Source of the DNA: CAWCBH01 sp963793785
GTDB taxonomy: Bacteria; Actinomycetota; Thermoleophilia; Solirubrobacterales; 70-9
Reading direction: 5' to 3'
Length of the DNA: 64,000 nucleotides
NCBI GenBank assembly: GCA_963793785.1
Contig: CAWCBH010000003.1
Coordinates: 1,612,001 to 1,676,000, forward strand
In this document: piece by piece, positions 56,552 to 64,000 of the stretch
How positions within the stretch are numbered: the first letter of the stretch is position 1
Layout of the letters: each line of letters opens with the position of its first letter
The notes under the pieces: model-generated
The model's database searches: none
The model's input: only the letters and a program-made list of their open reading frames with translations
What the model was told of the DNA's origin: nothing
Position numbers and translations under genes: made by a program

Positions 56552-57760
56552 TCAGCCGATCTCCCAGGGTGCCGCTCCGGTGACGATCGCCTCCGCGAAG
56601 CGTTCGAATCCGGAGGCCTCGATCGCCTCCCTGGCTGCGGCCGTGAGCCGCTCCATGTAGCTGAGGTTGTGGAGGACGAGCAGCCGCACCGCGGTCAGCT
56701 CCTCGGCACGAGACAGGTAGCCGATGTAGTCGCGATCGTGCTCGCGACAGGCCGCGCACGAGCAGCCCTCGACGAGGCTGCGGCGGTCGCCCGCGATGCC
56801 TGCCTTTCGCAGGTCGAGGCGAAACCGCGACGCCGGCTCCGGCACCAGCGCGACCCCGTGCCGGGCCAGACGGGTCGGCACCGCGCAGTCGAAGACGTCG
56901 ATGCCGAGCCCGATCCCGGCCACCAGGTCGTCGACCTCGCCGATCCCGAGCAGGTGCTTGGGGGATTCGGCCGGCAGCCTCGGGACGGTCATCGCGATCA
57001 CCTCCCGCATCTCCTCCTTGTCGCGGCCGAGCGTGCCGCCGATCGCGAGCCCGTCGACAGGGGCCTCGGAGACCGCCTGCGCCGACTCCACTCGCAGGTC
57101 CTCGTGGACCCCTCCCTGGACGATTCCGAACAGGGCCTGGGACGGCGGGCCGTGCTCGGCGTGCCATTGCAGGCACCGATCCAGCCAGCGATGCGTGCGC
57201 TCGGTCGAGCGGGCCGTGTAGTCGCGGTCGGCGTTGTAGGGCGTGCACTCGTCGAAGGCCAGGGCGATGTCGGAACGGAGGTCCGCCTGGACCTGCATCG
57301 AGGTCTCCGGGGAGAGCAGGTGCTCGGCGCCGCCGAGGTAGGAGCGAAACCGCACTCCTTCCTCGCCGATCTCCAGCACCGCCCCTCGTTCGCTGCGAGG
57401 GCGGCCCTTCGCCTTCACCTCGTCGGCGACGCCGCCGTGGGCGAGCGAGAAGACCTGAAAGCCGCCCGAGTCGGTGATCAGCGCCCGATCCCAGCCCATG
57501 AACCGGTGCAGCCCGCCGGCGGCCGCGATCCGCTCCGGCCCCGGCGAGACCAGCAGGTGGTACGTGTTCCCGAGCACCAGCTCGTAGCCCAGCTCCGCCA
57601 CCTCCGCTGATGACAGAGCCCTCGCACGGTGCCCTTCGTCGCCAGCGGTATGAACGCCGGCGTCCGCACGGCTGCCGTGGGCGGTGTGGAGGACTCCGGT
57701 CCTGGCCTCGCCATCCCGGGCCTCAATCTCAAACCGCAACCTGTCGGGCTCGTTCCTCAT
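56552..57760 (-). CDS. tgt: Queuine/preQ1 tRNA-guanine transglycosylase (Tgt), with a compensated frameshift
   Basis: About 402 residues with full Tgt content: ALITDSGGFQVFSLAHG (first catalytic Asp), FDECTPYNADRDYTARS, LFGIVQGGVHEDLR, PVDGLAIGGTLGR, GIDVFDCAVPTRLARHG (nucleophile Asp), and the zinc site EGCSCAACREHDRDYI with HNLSY. It exchanges guanine 34 for queuine or preQ1 in tRNAs. Between 57615 and 57675 the usual VRTPAFIPLATKGTVR is in another frame, so two compensating indels spoil some 20 residues. ATG 57760 is preceded by a TAGCCT box at 8 nt and no ribosome site. Confidence 0.92.
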   Translation of the reverse strand: MRNEPDRLRFEIEARDGEARTGVLHTAHGSRADAGVHTAGDEGHRARALSSAEVAELGYELVLGNTYHLLVSPGPERIAAAGGLHRFMGWDRALITDSGGFQVFSLAHGGVADEVKAKGRPRSERGAVLEIGEEGVRFRSYLGGAEHLLSPETSMQVQADLRSDIALAFDECTPYNADRDYTARSTERTHRWLDRCLQWHAEHGPPSQALFGIVQGGVHEDLRVESAQAVSEAPVDGLAIGGTLGRDKEEMREVIAMTVPRLPAESPKHLLGIGEVDDLVAGIGLGIDVFDCAVPTRLARHGVALVPEPASRFRLDLRKAGIAGDRRSLVEGCSCAACREHDRDYIGYLSRAEELTAVRLLVLHNLSYMERLTAAAREAIEASGFERFAEAIVTGAAPWEIG

Positions 57761-57768
57761 GCTCGGCG

Positions 57769-57774
57769 AGGCTA
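57769..57774 (-). promoter_or_regulatory. Putative -10 box of tgt (leaderless layout)
   Basis: TAGCCT on the minus strand, 8 nt before ATG 57760, no Shine-Dalgarno sequence between. Confidence 0.45.
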
Positions 57775-57819
57775 GTGAGGAAGGGCCTCGGGAGGGGTCC
57801 GAACGGCTTGTACTGCGAG

Positions 57820-57846
57820 GAGGCCGCCCTAACTCAGGGCGGCCTC
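57820..57846 (-). terminator. Hairpin after hsp20, likely intrinsic terminator
   Basis: GAGGCCGCCCT (57820-57830) pairs perfectly over 11 bp with AGGGCGGCCTC (57836-57846) around the loop AACTC. It lies between the hsp20 stop (57890) and the tgt promoter, so it would end hsp20 transcription. There is no U-tract; GC-rich genomes often lack one. Confidence 0.68.
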
Positions 57847-57889
57847 CGAGGGGTTGAGTGAGGGCCCCTACCGAGGCCCCTCGACACCC

Positions 57890-58360
57890 TTACTTCTCCT
57901 CGGCCGTGCCCTCGATCGCGCCGTTCCCGATCTGGACTCGAGTCGGCTGCTGCTCCGCCGGCTTGGGAATCCTGATCTCGAGCACACCACGGTCGAAGCT
58001 GGCACTTACGGCATCGGCGTCAACACCCCGCGGAAGAGTCAGCGTCCGGGAGAAGCGGCCGTAGGCCCGCTCGACCCGATGGAAGCCCTCGCCCTCGTCC
58101 TCGTGGTTGGACGTGCGCTCGCCGGAGATCGTCAGGACGTTGTCCTTGACCTCAATCTCGACGTCGTCCTCGCCGAGGCCAGGCAGGTCGGCCCGAAGGA
58201 CGAGGTGCTCACCGCTCTCGACCAGATCCATTGCCGGAATCCAGCGGGGCTTGCCGGAGCTATTGCCGGATCGGCTGCCAAAGAAGCCGTCGAAGAGGCG
58301 ATTCATGTCCGACTGCAGGCTGTCGAGCTCCCGCGCCGGATCCCATCTGACTAGTGCCAT
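57890..58360 (-). CDS. Hsp20 family small heat-shock protein
   Basis: 156 residues from ATG 58360: ALVRWDPARELDSLQSDMNRLFDGFFG (N-terminal arm), the alpha-crystallin domain with WIPAMDLVESGEHLVLRADLPGLGEDDVEIEVKDNVLTISGER and SASFDRGVLEIRIPKPAEQQ (GVL element). A strong AAAGGAG ribosome site 6 nt upstream chooses this start. These proteins bind unfolding clients without ATP and form oligomers. Upstream there is a possible TTGATC-17-TACCGT promoter (about 58430-58400) and no HspR-type inverted repeat that I can see. Confidence 0.94.
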   Translation of the reverse strand: MALVRWDPARELDSLQSDMNRLFDGFFGSRSGNSSGKPRWIPAMDLVESGEHLVLRADLPGLGEDDVEIEVKDNVLTISGERTSNHEDEGEGFHRVERAYGRFSRTLTLPRGVDADAVSASFDRGVLEIRIPKPAEQQPTRVQIGNGAIEGTAEEK

Positions 58361-58445
58361 CTCAATACTCCTTTGGTCCGGGAAACACAAAATCTAAGTC
58401 GGACGGTAGCAGATACAGCGAAGGTGATCAAGCCCCCGTGGAGGC

Positions 58446-59981
58446 TCAGGCGAGCAGCGTGCGGCCGGTCATCGCCGCCGGCTGCTCGATGCCGAGCATT
58501 GCCAGCGCGGTCGGTGCCACGTCGGCAAGGATTCCGCCGTCCCGCAGCTGCAGGTCTGCGACGGTGACGATCAACGGCACCGGATTCAGCGAGTGGGCGG
58601 TGTTCGGGGAGCCGTCGGGCTCGAGCATCTGGTCGGCATTGCCGTGATCGGCGGTGACGATGCAGGCTCCGCCGCCCTCGTGGACTGCAGCGACGACGTC
58701 GCCGAGGCAGGAGTCGACCGCCTCGACCGCCTCCACAGCGGCGTCGATGACCCCGGTGTGGCCGACCATGTCCGGGTTGGCGAAGTTGATGATCCCGAAG
58801 CGGTATCCGCCCTCGCGCCAGCGGCCGGCGAACTCGCCCGCGGCGTCGTCGGCGCTCATCTGCGGCTTGTGGTCGTAGGTGGGAACGTCGCGCGGCGAGT
58901 CGACCAGGCAGCGCTCCTCCCCCTCCCACTCCTGCTCGCGGCCGCCGTTGAAGAAATACGTGACGTGCGCGTACTTCTCGGTCTCGGCGACGTGCAGCTG
59001 GCGCCCCCCAGCCCCGGCGATCACCTCCGCCAGCGTCGTCTCCGGGCGCTGTTCGGCGAACGCGACCGGGTAAGGCCAACCCTCGCGGTACTCGGTCATC
59101 GTCGTCATCTCGAGCAGCGGCCCACCGGCCCGCGAGAACTCCTCGAACTCCGGGTCCGCCAGAGCGCGGGTGAGCTGCCGCGCCCGGTCGGGCCGGAAGT
59201 TGACGAACACCGCGACGTCCCCCGCAGCTGCGCCGTCGTAGTCGCCGATCACCGCCGGCACGCAGAACTCGTCCGTCTCGCCGTGCTCGTAGGAGGCCGC
59301 GATCGCGGCCGCGGCGCTCTCGAAGCGCCGGCCCTGGGCATGGACGATCGCGTCATAGGCCAGCTTCGTGCGCTCCCAGCGGGTGTCTCGATCCATCGCG
59401 TAGTAGCGGCCGCCGACGGTGCCGATGCGCCCTGTGTGGCGCAGCCAGCGCTCCAGCTCCTCGAGGTAGCCGCGTCCCGAGTCGGGCAGCGTGTCGCGAC
59501 CGTCGGTGAAGGCGTGGAAGACGACGTCGGGCACACCCTCCTGGCCGGCCAGCTCGATGCACGCCTCGAGGTGCTCCCAGCCTGAGTGCACGCCGCCGTC
59601 GGAGACGAGTCCGAGCAGGTGAAGCCGGCCGCGCGGGCTCGACCGGGCACGCTCGCAGGCCGCGGTGAGGGCCTCGTTGTCGAAGAAGCTCCCGTCGGCG
59701 ATCGAGTCGTCGATGCGGGCGAGGTCCTGTTTGACGACGGCACCGGCGCCGAGGTTGAGATGGCCGACCTCCGAGTTTCCCATCTGGCCGTCGGGCAGGC
59801 CGACGTCGCGCCCCTGCGCCGACAGCTCGGTGTGAGGGTAGGCGGCCCAGAGCTGCTCGAAGACCGGGGTCCGGGCCATTTCGATCGCGTTGCCGGGCCC
59901 GGGCGGCGCCAGCCCCCAGCCGTCGAGGATCACCAGCGCCAGCGAAGGGACGGGCAGCTTGGACGGACCCTGGGGAAGCAC
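58446..59981 (-). CDS. gpmI: 2,3-bisphosphoglycerate-independent phosphoglycerate mutase
   Basis: 511 residues. Metal/phosphotransfer site: LALVILDGWGLAPPGPGNAIEMA at the start, MGNSEVGHLNLGAG with the catalytic Ser in the GNSE loop, FHAFTDGRDTLPDSGRGYL, RYYAMDRDTRWERT, NFRPDRARQL, DYDGA, YFFNGGREQEWEGEERCLVDSPRDVPTYDHKPQMSA, FANPDMVGHTGVIDAAVEAVEAVD and IVTADHGNADQM. This interconverts 3- and 2-phosphoglycerate. Last gene of the gapA-pgk-tpiA-gpmI operon, starting 9 nt after tpiA. Confidence 0.96.
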   Translation of the reverse strand: MLPQGPSKLPVPSLALVILDGWGLAPPGPGNAIEMARTPVFEQLWAAYPHTELSAQGRDVGLPDGQMGNSEVGHLNLGAGAVVKQDLARIDDSIADGSFFDNEALTAACERARSSPRGRLHLLGLVSDGGVHSGWEHLEACIELAGQEGVPDVVFHAFTDGRDTLPDSGRGYLEELERWLRHTGRIGTVGGRYYAMDRDTRWERTKLAYDAIVHAQGRRFESAAAAIAASYEHGETDEFCVPAVIGDYDGAAAGDVAVFVNFRPDRARQLTRALADPEFEEFSRAGGPLLEMTTMTEYREGWPYPVAFAEQRPETTLAEVIAGAGGRQLHVAETEKYAHVTYFFNGGREQEWEGEERCLVDSPRDVPTYDHKPQMSADDAAGEFAGRWREGGYRFGIINFANPDMVGHTGVIDAAVEAVEAVDSCLGDVVAAVHEGGGACIVTADHGNADQMLEPDGSPNTAHSLNPVPLIVTVADLQLRDGGILADVAPTALAMLGIEQPAAMTGRTLLA

Positions 59982-59990
59982 CGGCGGTCG

Positions 59991-60776
59991 CTACCCGGCA
60001 GCGGCGACGATCGCGGCGAAATCGCCCGGATCCAGGCTTGCGCCGCCGACGAGGGCGCCGTCGATGTCGTCCCGCCCGATCAGGTCGGCGGCGTTGTCCG
60101 GCTTCACGGAGCCGCCGTAGAGGATTCGTACCGCGGCCCCCGCTGCTTCGCTGCGGCCGCCGAGGACGTCGCGGATGAAGCGGCATGCATCCTGCGCCTG
60201 CTCCGGGGTGGCGGTTCGTCCCGTGCCGATCGCCCAGACCGGCTCATAGGCGATCACGACGGCGCCGAGGTCGGAGCTCTCCACCTCGGCGAGGTCGGCC
60301 CGCAACTGCCGCGACAGCACCGCCTCGGTCTCGCCGGCGTCGCGCTGCTGCTCGGTCTCGCCGACGCACAGAATCGGCTCCAGGCCGGCGGCCAGCGCCG
60401 CCGGCACCTTGCGCGCCAGCGCCTCGTCGCTCTCGGCGAAGAACTGCCGGCGCTCGGAGTGGCCGAGGACCACCGCCGCCACCCCCAGCTCGACCAGCAT
60501 CGGCGCCGAGACCTCGCCGGTGAAGGCGCCGTCGCTGTCCTCGTGCATGTTCTGGGCCGCGACTCGGACAGTGCTGTGGGCGCACAGCTCGACCGCAGCC
60601 TTCAGCGACGGAAACGGCGGGCAGATCGCAACCGCCGGTCCGCCGGGACCGGGCGCCGCCGGAAGGAACTCGCCCAGGAACGCCTCCGTCTCCTCGACGG
60701 TCTTGTTCATCTTCCAGTTCGCGATCAGGTATCTCCGCCGGCTTCTCTGCTCTTGCTCGCTCGCGCTCATCATCAC
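59991..60776 (-). CDS. tpiA: Triosephosphate isomerase
   Basis: 261 residues: YLIANWKMNKTVEET (Asn, Lys of the active site), VLGHSERRQFFAESD (catalytic His), AYEPVWAIGTGRTATPEQAQD (catalytic Glu) and ILYGGSVKPDNAADLI (phosphate-binding). It interconverts dihydroxyacetone phosphate and glyceraldehyde 3-phosphate. Its ATG overlaps the pgk stop (ATGA at 60776-60773), so the two are coupled. Confidence 0.97.
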   Translation of the reverse strand: MMMSASEQEQRSRRRYLIANWKMNKTVEETEAFLGEFLPAAPGPGGPAVAICPPFPSLKAAVELCAHSTVRVAAQNMHEDSDGAFTGEVSAPMLVELGVAAVVLGHSERRQFFAESDEALARKVPAALAAGLEPILCVGETEQQRDAGETEAVLSRQLRADLAEVESSDLGAVVIAYEPVWAIGTGRTATPEQAQDACRFIRDVLGGRSEAAGAAVRILYGGSVKPDNAADLIGRDDIDGALVGGASLDPGDFAAIVAAAG

Positions 60777-62005
60777 TGGCTATCTCGCTCGCTCGCTCTC
60801 GCGTCCGAGGCCGGCGCTGCCGCCTCCATCAGCGCCTCGACCCCCGGCAGCGGCTTGCCCTCGAGCAGCTCCAGCGAGGCGCCACCGCCGGTGGAGACCC
60901 AGTCCACGGCGTCGGAGAGGCCGAACTGCTGCAGCGCCGCGACGGAGTCGCCGCCCCCGACCACGGTGGTGCCCGGCGCCGCGGCGACGGCCTCGGCCAT
61001 TGCCCGGGTCCCGGCCGCGAACGGTGCCAGCTCGAAGGCGCCCATCGGGCCGTTCCAGAGCACGGTCCCGGCGCCGGAGACGGCTGCCGCGAATTCCGCC
61101 TCCGTGCGCGGCCCTATGTCGAGGCCCATCCAGCCGTCGGGCACCTCGACGCCGTCCCACTCCCGTCGCTCGGCCGCGGCGTCGAAGCGATCCCCGAGCA
61201 CCAGGTCGACCGGCAGTCGCAGCCGGCAGTCCGACGCCTCGGCCTGTTGCAACGCCTCGGCAGCCAGGCGGACGCCTTCCTCCTCGACCAGCGAGTCCCC
61301 GGTCGGGATCTCCTGGGCGCGAAAGAAGCTGAAGCACATCGCGCCGCCGATCAGGATCTCGTCGGCAAGCTCCAGGAAACGCTCGATCACGCCGACCTTG
61401 TCGCTCACCTTGGCGCCGCCGAGGACCACGATCAGGGGCCGGGCCGGGTCCGAGACGACAGCGCTCAGCTCGCTGACCTCGCGCTCCAGCAGCAGTCCCG
61501 CGTAGGCGGGCAGCAGGTGCGCCACACCCTCTGTCGTCGCATGGGCGCGGTGTGCGGCGCCGAAAGCGTCGTTGACGTAGGTATCCGCGAGCCCGGCCAG
61601 CGATCGGGCCAGCTCCGGGTCGTTCTCGGTCTCCCCGGGCTCGAAGCGGCTGTTCTCGAGCAGCAACAGCCCACCGTCGGCGAGCCCGGCGGCGAGTTCG
61701 GCGGCCTCCTCCCCGACCACTTCGCCGGCCTGGGCCACCTCGGATCCGAGCAGCTCCGCAAGCCGCTCCCCCACCGGGCGCATCGAGAGCGCCGGGTCGG
61801 GCCGGCCGCTGGGCCGGCCGAGATGCGAAACGAGCACGGTGCGGGCGCTGCGCTCGCGCAACAGCTCGATCGTCGGCAACGCGGCCCGGATCCGGGTGTC
61901 GTCCTCGACCCCGCCCTCTCCGAGCGGCACGTTGAAATCGACGCGTACCAGCACCTGCCGGCCGCCGACGTCCGCGGCGCGGACGCTGGCCTTATCGAAC
62001 CCCAC
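60773..62005 (-). CDS. pgk: Phosphoglycerate kinase
   Basis: 410 residues from GTG 62005: GGRQVLVRVDFNVPLGEGGVEDDTRI (the PGK opening), VLVSHLGRPSGRPDPALSM, LLLENSRFEPGE, YVNDAFGAAHRAHATTEGV, VLGGAKVSDKVGVIERFL, GGAMCFSFFRAQ, VLWNGPMGAFE, VVGGGDSVAAL and WVSTGGGASLELLEGKPLPGVEAL. It makes ATP in glycolysis. An upstream in-frame GTG at 62038 would overlap the gapA stop; neither has a clear ribosome site, so coupling to gapA is likely. The C-terminus is longer than usual, ending in a charged DARASERDSQ. Confidence 0.95.
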   Translation of the reverse strand: MGFDKASVRAADVGGRQVLVRVDFNVPLGEGGVEDDTRIRAALPTIELLRERSARTVLVSHLGRPSGRPDPALSMRPVGERLAELLGSEVAQAGEVVGEEAAELAAGLADGGLLLLENSRFEPGETENDPELARSLAGLADTYVNDAFGAAHRAHATTEGVAHLLPAYAGLLLEREVSELSAVVSDPARPLIVVLGGAKVSDKVGVIERFLELADEILIGGAMCFSFFRAQEIPTGDSLVEEEGVRLAAEALQQAEASDCRLRLPVDLVLGDRFDAAAERREWDGVEVPDGWMGLDIGPRTEAEFAAAVSGAGTVLWNGPMGAFELAPFAAGTRAMAEAVAAAPGTTVVGGGDSVAALQQFGLSDAVDWVSTGGGASLELLEGKPLPGVEALMEAAAPASDARASERDSQ

Positions 62006-62030
62006 CTCGGTGGCCGCCGCCCCGGCTCGG

Positions 62031-63056
<1,026 letters not shown>

Positions 63057-63075
63057 GCCAGTCATGCCCTCCTGA

Positions 63076-63096
63076 ATCGGTTACCAACCGATCTTA
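63076..63096 (-). promoter_or_regulatory. Inverted repeat over the gapA transcription start, candidate operator
   Basis: ATCGGTT (63076-63082) and AACCGAT (63086-63092) form a 7-bp inverted repeat around ACC. On the minus strand it lies directly downstream of TAAGAT (63096-63091), a good -10 box, and before the AGGAGGG ribosome site. A repressor bound there would block gapA-pgk-tpiA-gpmI transcription. Confidence 0.5.
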
Positions 63097-63110
63097 TGGG
63101 GCAGCCAACC

Positions 63111-63470
63111 TCAGTCGCTTGCCGTCACCTCGACGTCGTATCCGTCGGGGTCCTGCAGGAAGGCGGAATAGGAACCGGACCCGTGTGCGCGCCGGGCGCC
63201 GGGCTCGCTGACGCCCCGGCCGCCGGCGCGGGTGCCGCCCTCCCAGGCGGCCTTCACCGCGGCGACCCCCTTGGCCGAGAAGCTGACCATCCCGAAGCCC
63301 GCCTGCGGAGGGTGGTTGGCGGAGATGAAGAAGACCGGCTTGGCGATCCCCCACCCGACCGTGTTCTCGTCGTCGAAGTGGCGCCTCCAGCCCAGCGGAG
63401 CGAGCAACGCGTCGTAGAAGGCGCCGCTTCGCTCCAGGTCGCCGACCTCCAGCAGAACGTGATGGAGCAC
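63111..63470 (-). CDS. VOC (glyoxalase/bleomycin-resistance) superfamily protein
   Basis: 119 residues: LHHVLLEVGDLERSGAFYDALLAPLGWRRHF (first beta-alpha-beta-beta-beta unit, His of the metal site), FFISANHPPQAGFGMVSFSAKGVAAVKAAWEGG and YSAFLQDPDGYDVEVTASD (second module with the terminal Asp-Pro-Asp-Gly and Glu). Single-domain VOC proteins dimerise and bind metal; the reaction is unknown. Start GTG 63470 with a TAGCCT box 6 nt upstream. It lies upstream of gapA on the same strand. Confidence 0.88.
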   Translation of the reverse strand: MLHHVLLEVGDLERSGAFYDALLAPLGWRRHFDDENTVGWGIAKPVFFISANHPPQAGFGMVSFSAKGVAAVKAAWEGGTRAGGRGVSEPGARRAHGSGSYSAFLQDPDGYDVEVTASD

Positions 63471-63476
63471 GCGAGG

Positions 63477-63482
63477 AGGCTA
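63477..63482 (-). promoter_or_regulatory. Putative -10 box of the VOC gene (leaderless layout)
   Basis: TAGCCT on the minus strand, 6 nt before GTG 63470, identical to the tgt box. The CTCC run in the gap cannot be a ribosome site on this strand. Confidence 0.42.
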
Positions 63483-63522
63483 TACCGACCGCGCGACGTA
63501 TTTCACCTTCCCGCCGCTGCGG

Positions 63523-64000
63523 CTATCCGCCGCGCGGCACCCAGCGAAAGAAGCGCAGCGCGAGGACCAGGCCGGCGACCCCCCAGGCGGCCACGATCGC
63601 CAGGTGGCCCCACTCGAAGCCGGCGCCGCCGGTGTTGGGGTCGAAGGCGGTGAAGAAGGCCTCGAAGAAGTGGCGAATCGGGAACAGCTCGGAGAAGGTC
63701 AGCACCCCGTCGGGAATCTCGCTCTCGGGAATGAAGACGCCGGAGAGGAAGTAGAGCGGCAGCACGGTGACGTTGGTGATCGCCGGCGCCGCGTCCTCGG
63801 AAGGGATCGCGGCGGTCAGCGCAACCCCGAGGCAGCAGAAAGCGGCGGCGCCGACCGCCAGCGTGACCAGCACCGCCGGGAGGCGGTCCCAGGGGACCTC
63901 CACCCCCCAGACGACGCGCCCGATGGCGGTGATCAGGGCCAGCATCAGGATCGAGATGACGATCGAGTTGCCGACCCGGCCGGCGATGAAGACCCAGGCC
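63523..64000 (-). CDS. ABC-2 type transporter permease, 5' partial
   Basis: The frame is open to the window edge (about 158 codons seen; the start is outside). Segments: WVFIAGRVGNSIVISILMLALITAIGRVVWG, RLPAVLVTLAVGAAAFCCLGVALTAAIPSEDAAPAITNVTVLPLYFLSGVFIPESEIPDGVLTFSELFPIRHFFEAF and a final helix LAIVAAWGVAGLVLALRFF. The N-x-x-x-x-PLYFLSGVFIP element and the last helix are typical of ABC-2 exporters such as DrrB. It pairs with an ATPase that should lie upstream, outside the window. Substrate unknown. Confidence 0.85.
   Translation of the reverse strand, partial: AWVFIAGRVGNSIVISILMLALITAIGRVVWGVEVPWDRLPAVLVTLAVGAAAFCCLGVALTAAIPSEDAAPAITNVTVLPLYFLSGVFIPESEIPDGVLTFSELFPIRHFFEAFFTAFDPNTGGAGFEWGHLAIVAAWGVAGLVLALRFFRWVPRGG

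Noticed and set aside
57820..57846. The 11-bp hairpin as an HspR/HAIR-type operator for hsp20
   Set aside because: It lies after the hsp20 stop rather than in front of its start and does not match the CTTGAGT-N7-ACTCAAG pattern; a terminator fits better.

Overview
The window is about 70% GC, uses GTG and TTG starts freely, and has tightly overlapping stop/start junctions. It carries an Hsp20, a tgt, a gapA-pgk-tpiA-gpmI operon, a System I (Ccm) cytochrome c maturation set and a kinase of the actinobacterial PknB type. I read it as an actinobacterium, most likely of class Thermoleophilia (Solirubrobacterales-like). This placement rests on gene style and content, not on a marker-gene search. 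The sequence looks like a draft or metagenome contig: several windows (about 8.2-16.9, 22.0-22.7, 24.9-25.8, 30.0-30.7, 32.3-36.3 and 55-56.3 kb) have frameshifts in almost every gene although protein family motifs stay readable frame by frame. A run of 13 A and 7 G at 16183-16202 lies inside the worst stretch. I call the worst genes 'pseudogene' for format only; sequencing error is more likely than decay.

Layout. 0-6.9 kb: a DHFR-like reductase fragment, a two-helix membrane protein, a short ABC-type solute-binding lipoprotein, secG, a CcmI-like protein, ccmF, ccmE, an SDR reductase and a broken secreted protein. 6.9-44.3 kb: a very large glycan (exopolysaccharide or O-antigen-like) locus. 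It holds an initiating WbaP-type phosphotransferase, a flippase, two O-antigen-ligase/polymerase-like proteins, a Wzc-like chain-length regulator/tyrosine kinase, three multi-spanning GT-C-like proteins, about fourteen GT2/GT4/GT8 glycosyltransferases, an FAD oxidoreductase and eight SAM methyltransferases, two of TylF type and one CmcI-like. A tRNA-Gly(CCC), an NTF2-like protein and a CcmG-CcmH fusion are embedded near 22-23.5 kb.

44.3-56.5 kb: argS, two tandem secreted clan-A glycoside-hydrolase-like proteins, rlmH, a DUF3467 protein, an M48 membrane protease, a metallophosphoesterase, a lipoprotein overlapping a Ser/Thr kinase, and a second, opposite pair of glycoside-hydrolase-like proteins. 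56.5-64 kb: tgt, hsp20, the lower glycolysis operon (gapA-pgk-tpiA-gpmI, minus strand), a VOC protein and the 3' part of an ABC-2 permease that runs off the window.

Working model: WbaP loads a sugar phosphate on undecaprenyl phosphate, the many GTs and methyltransferases build and O-methylate the repeat unit, the flippase exports it, ligase/polymerase proteins polymerise or attach it, and the Wzc-like kinase controls length. A recurring promoter layout, a TANNNT hexamer 6-9 nt before the start codon, appears at eleven genes and suggests widespread leaderless translation. I see no insertion sequence, CRISPR array, rRNA gene or replication origin, and no stretch over 300 bases without a gene.
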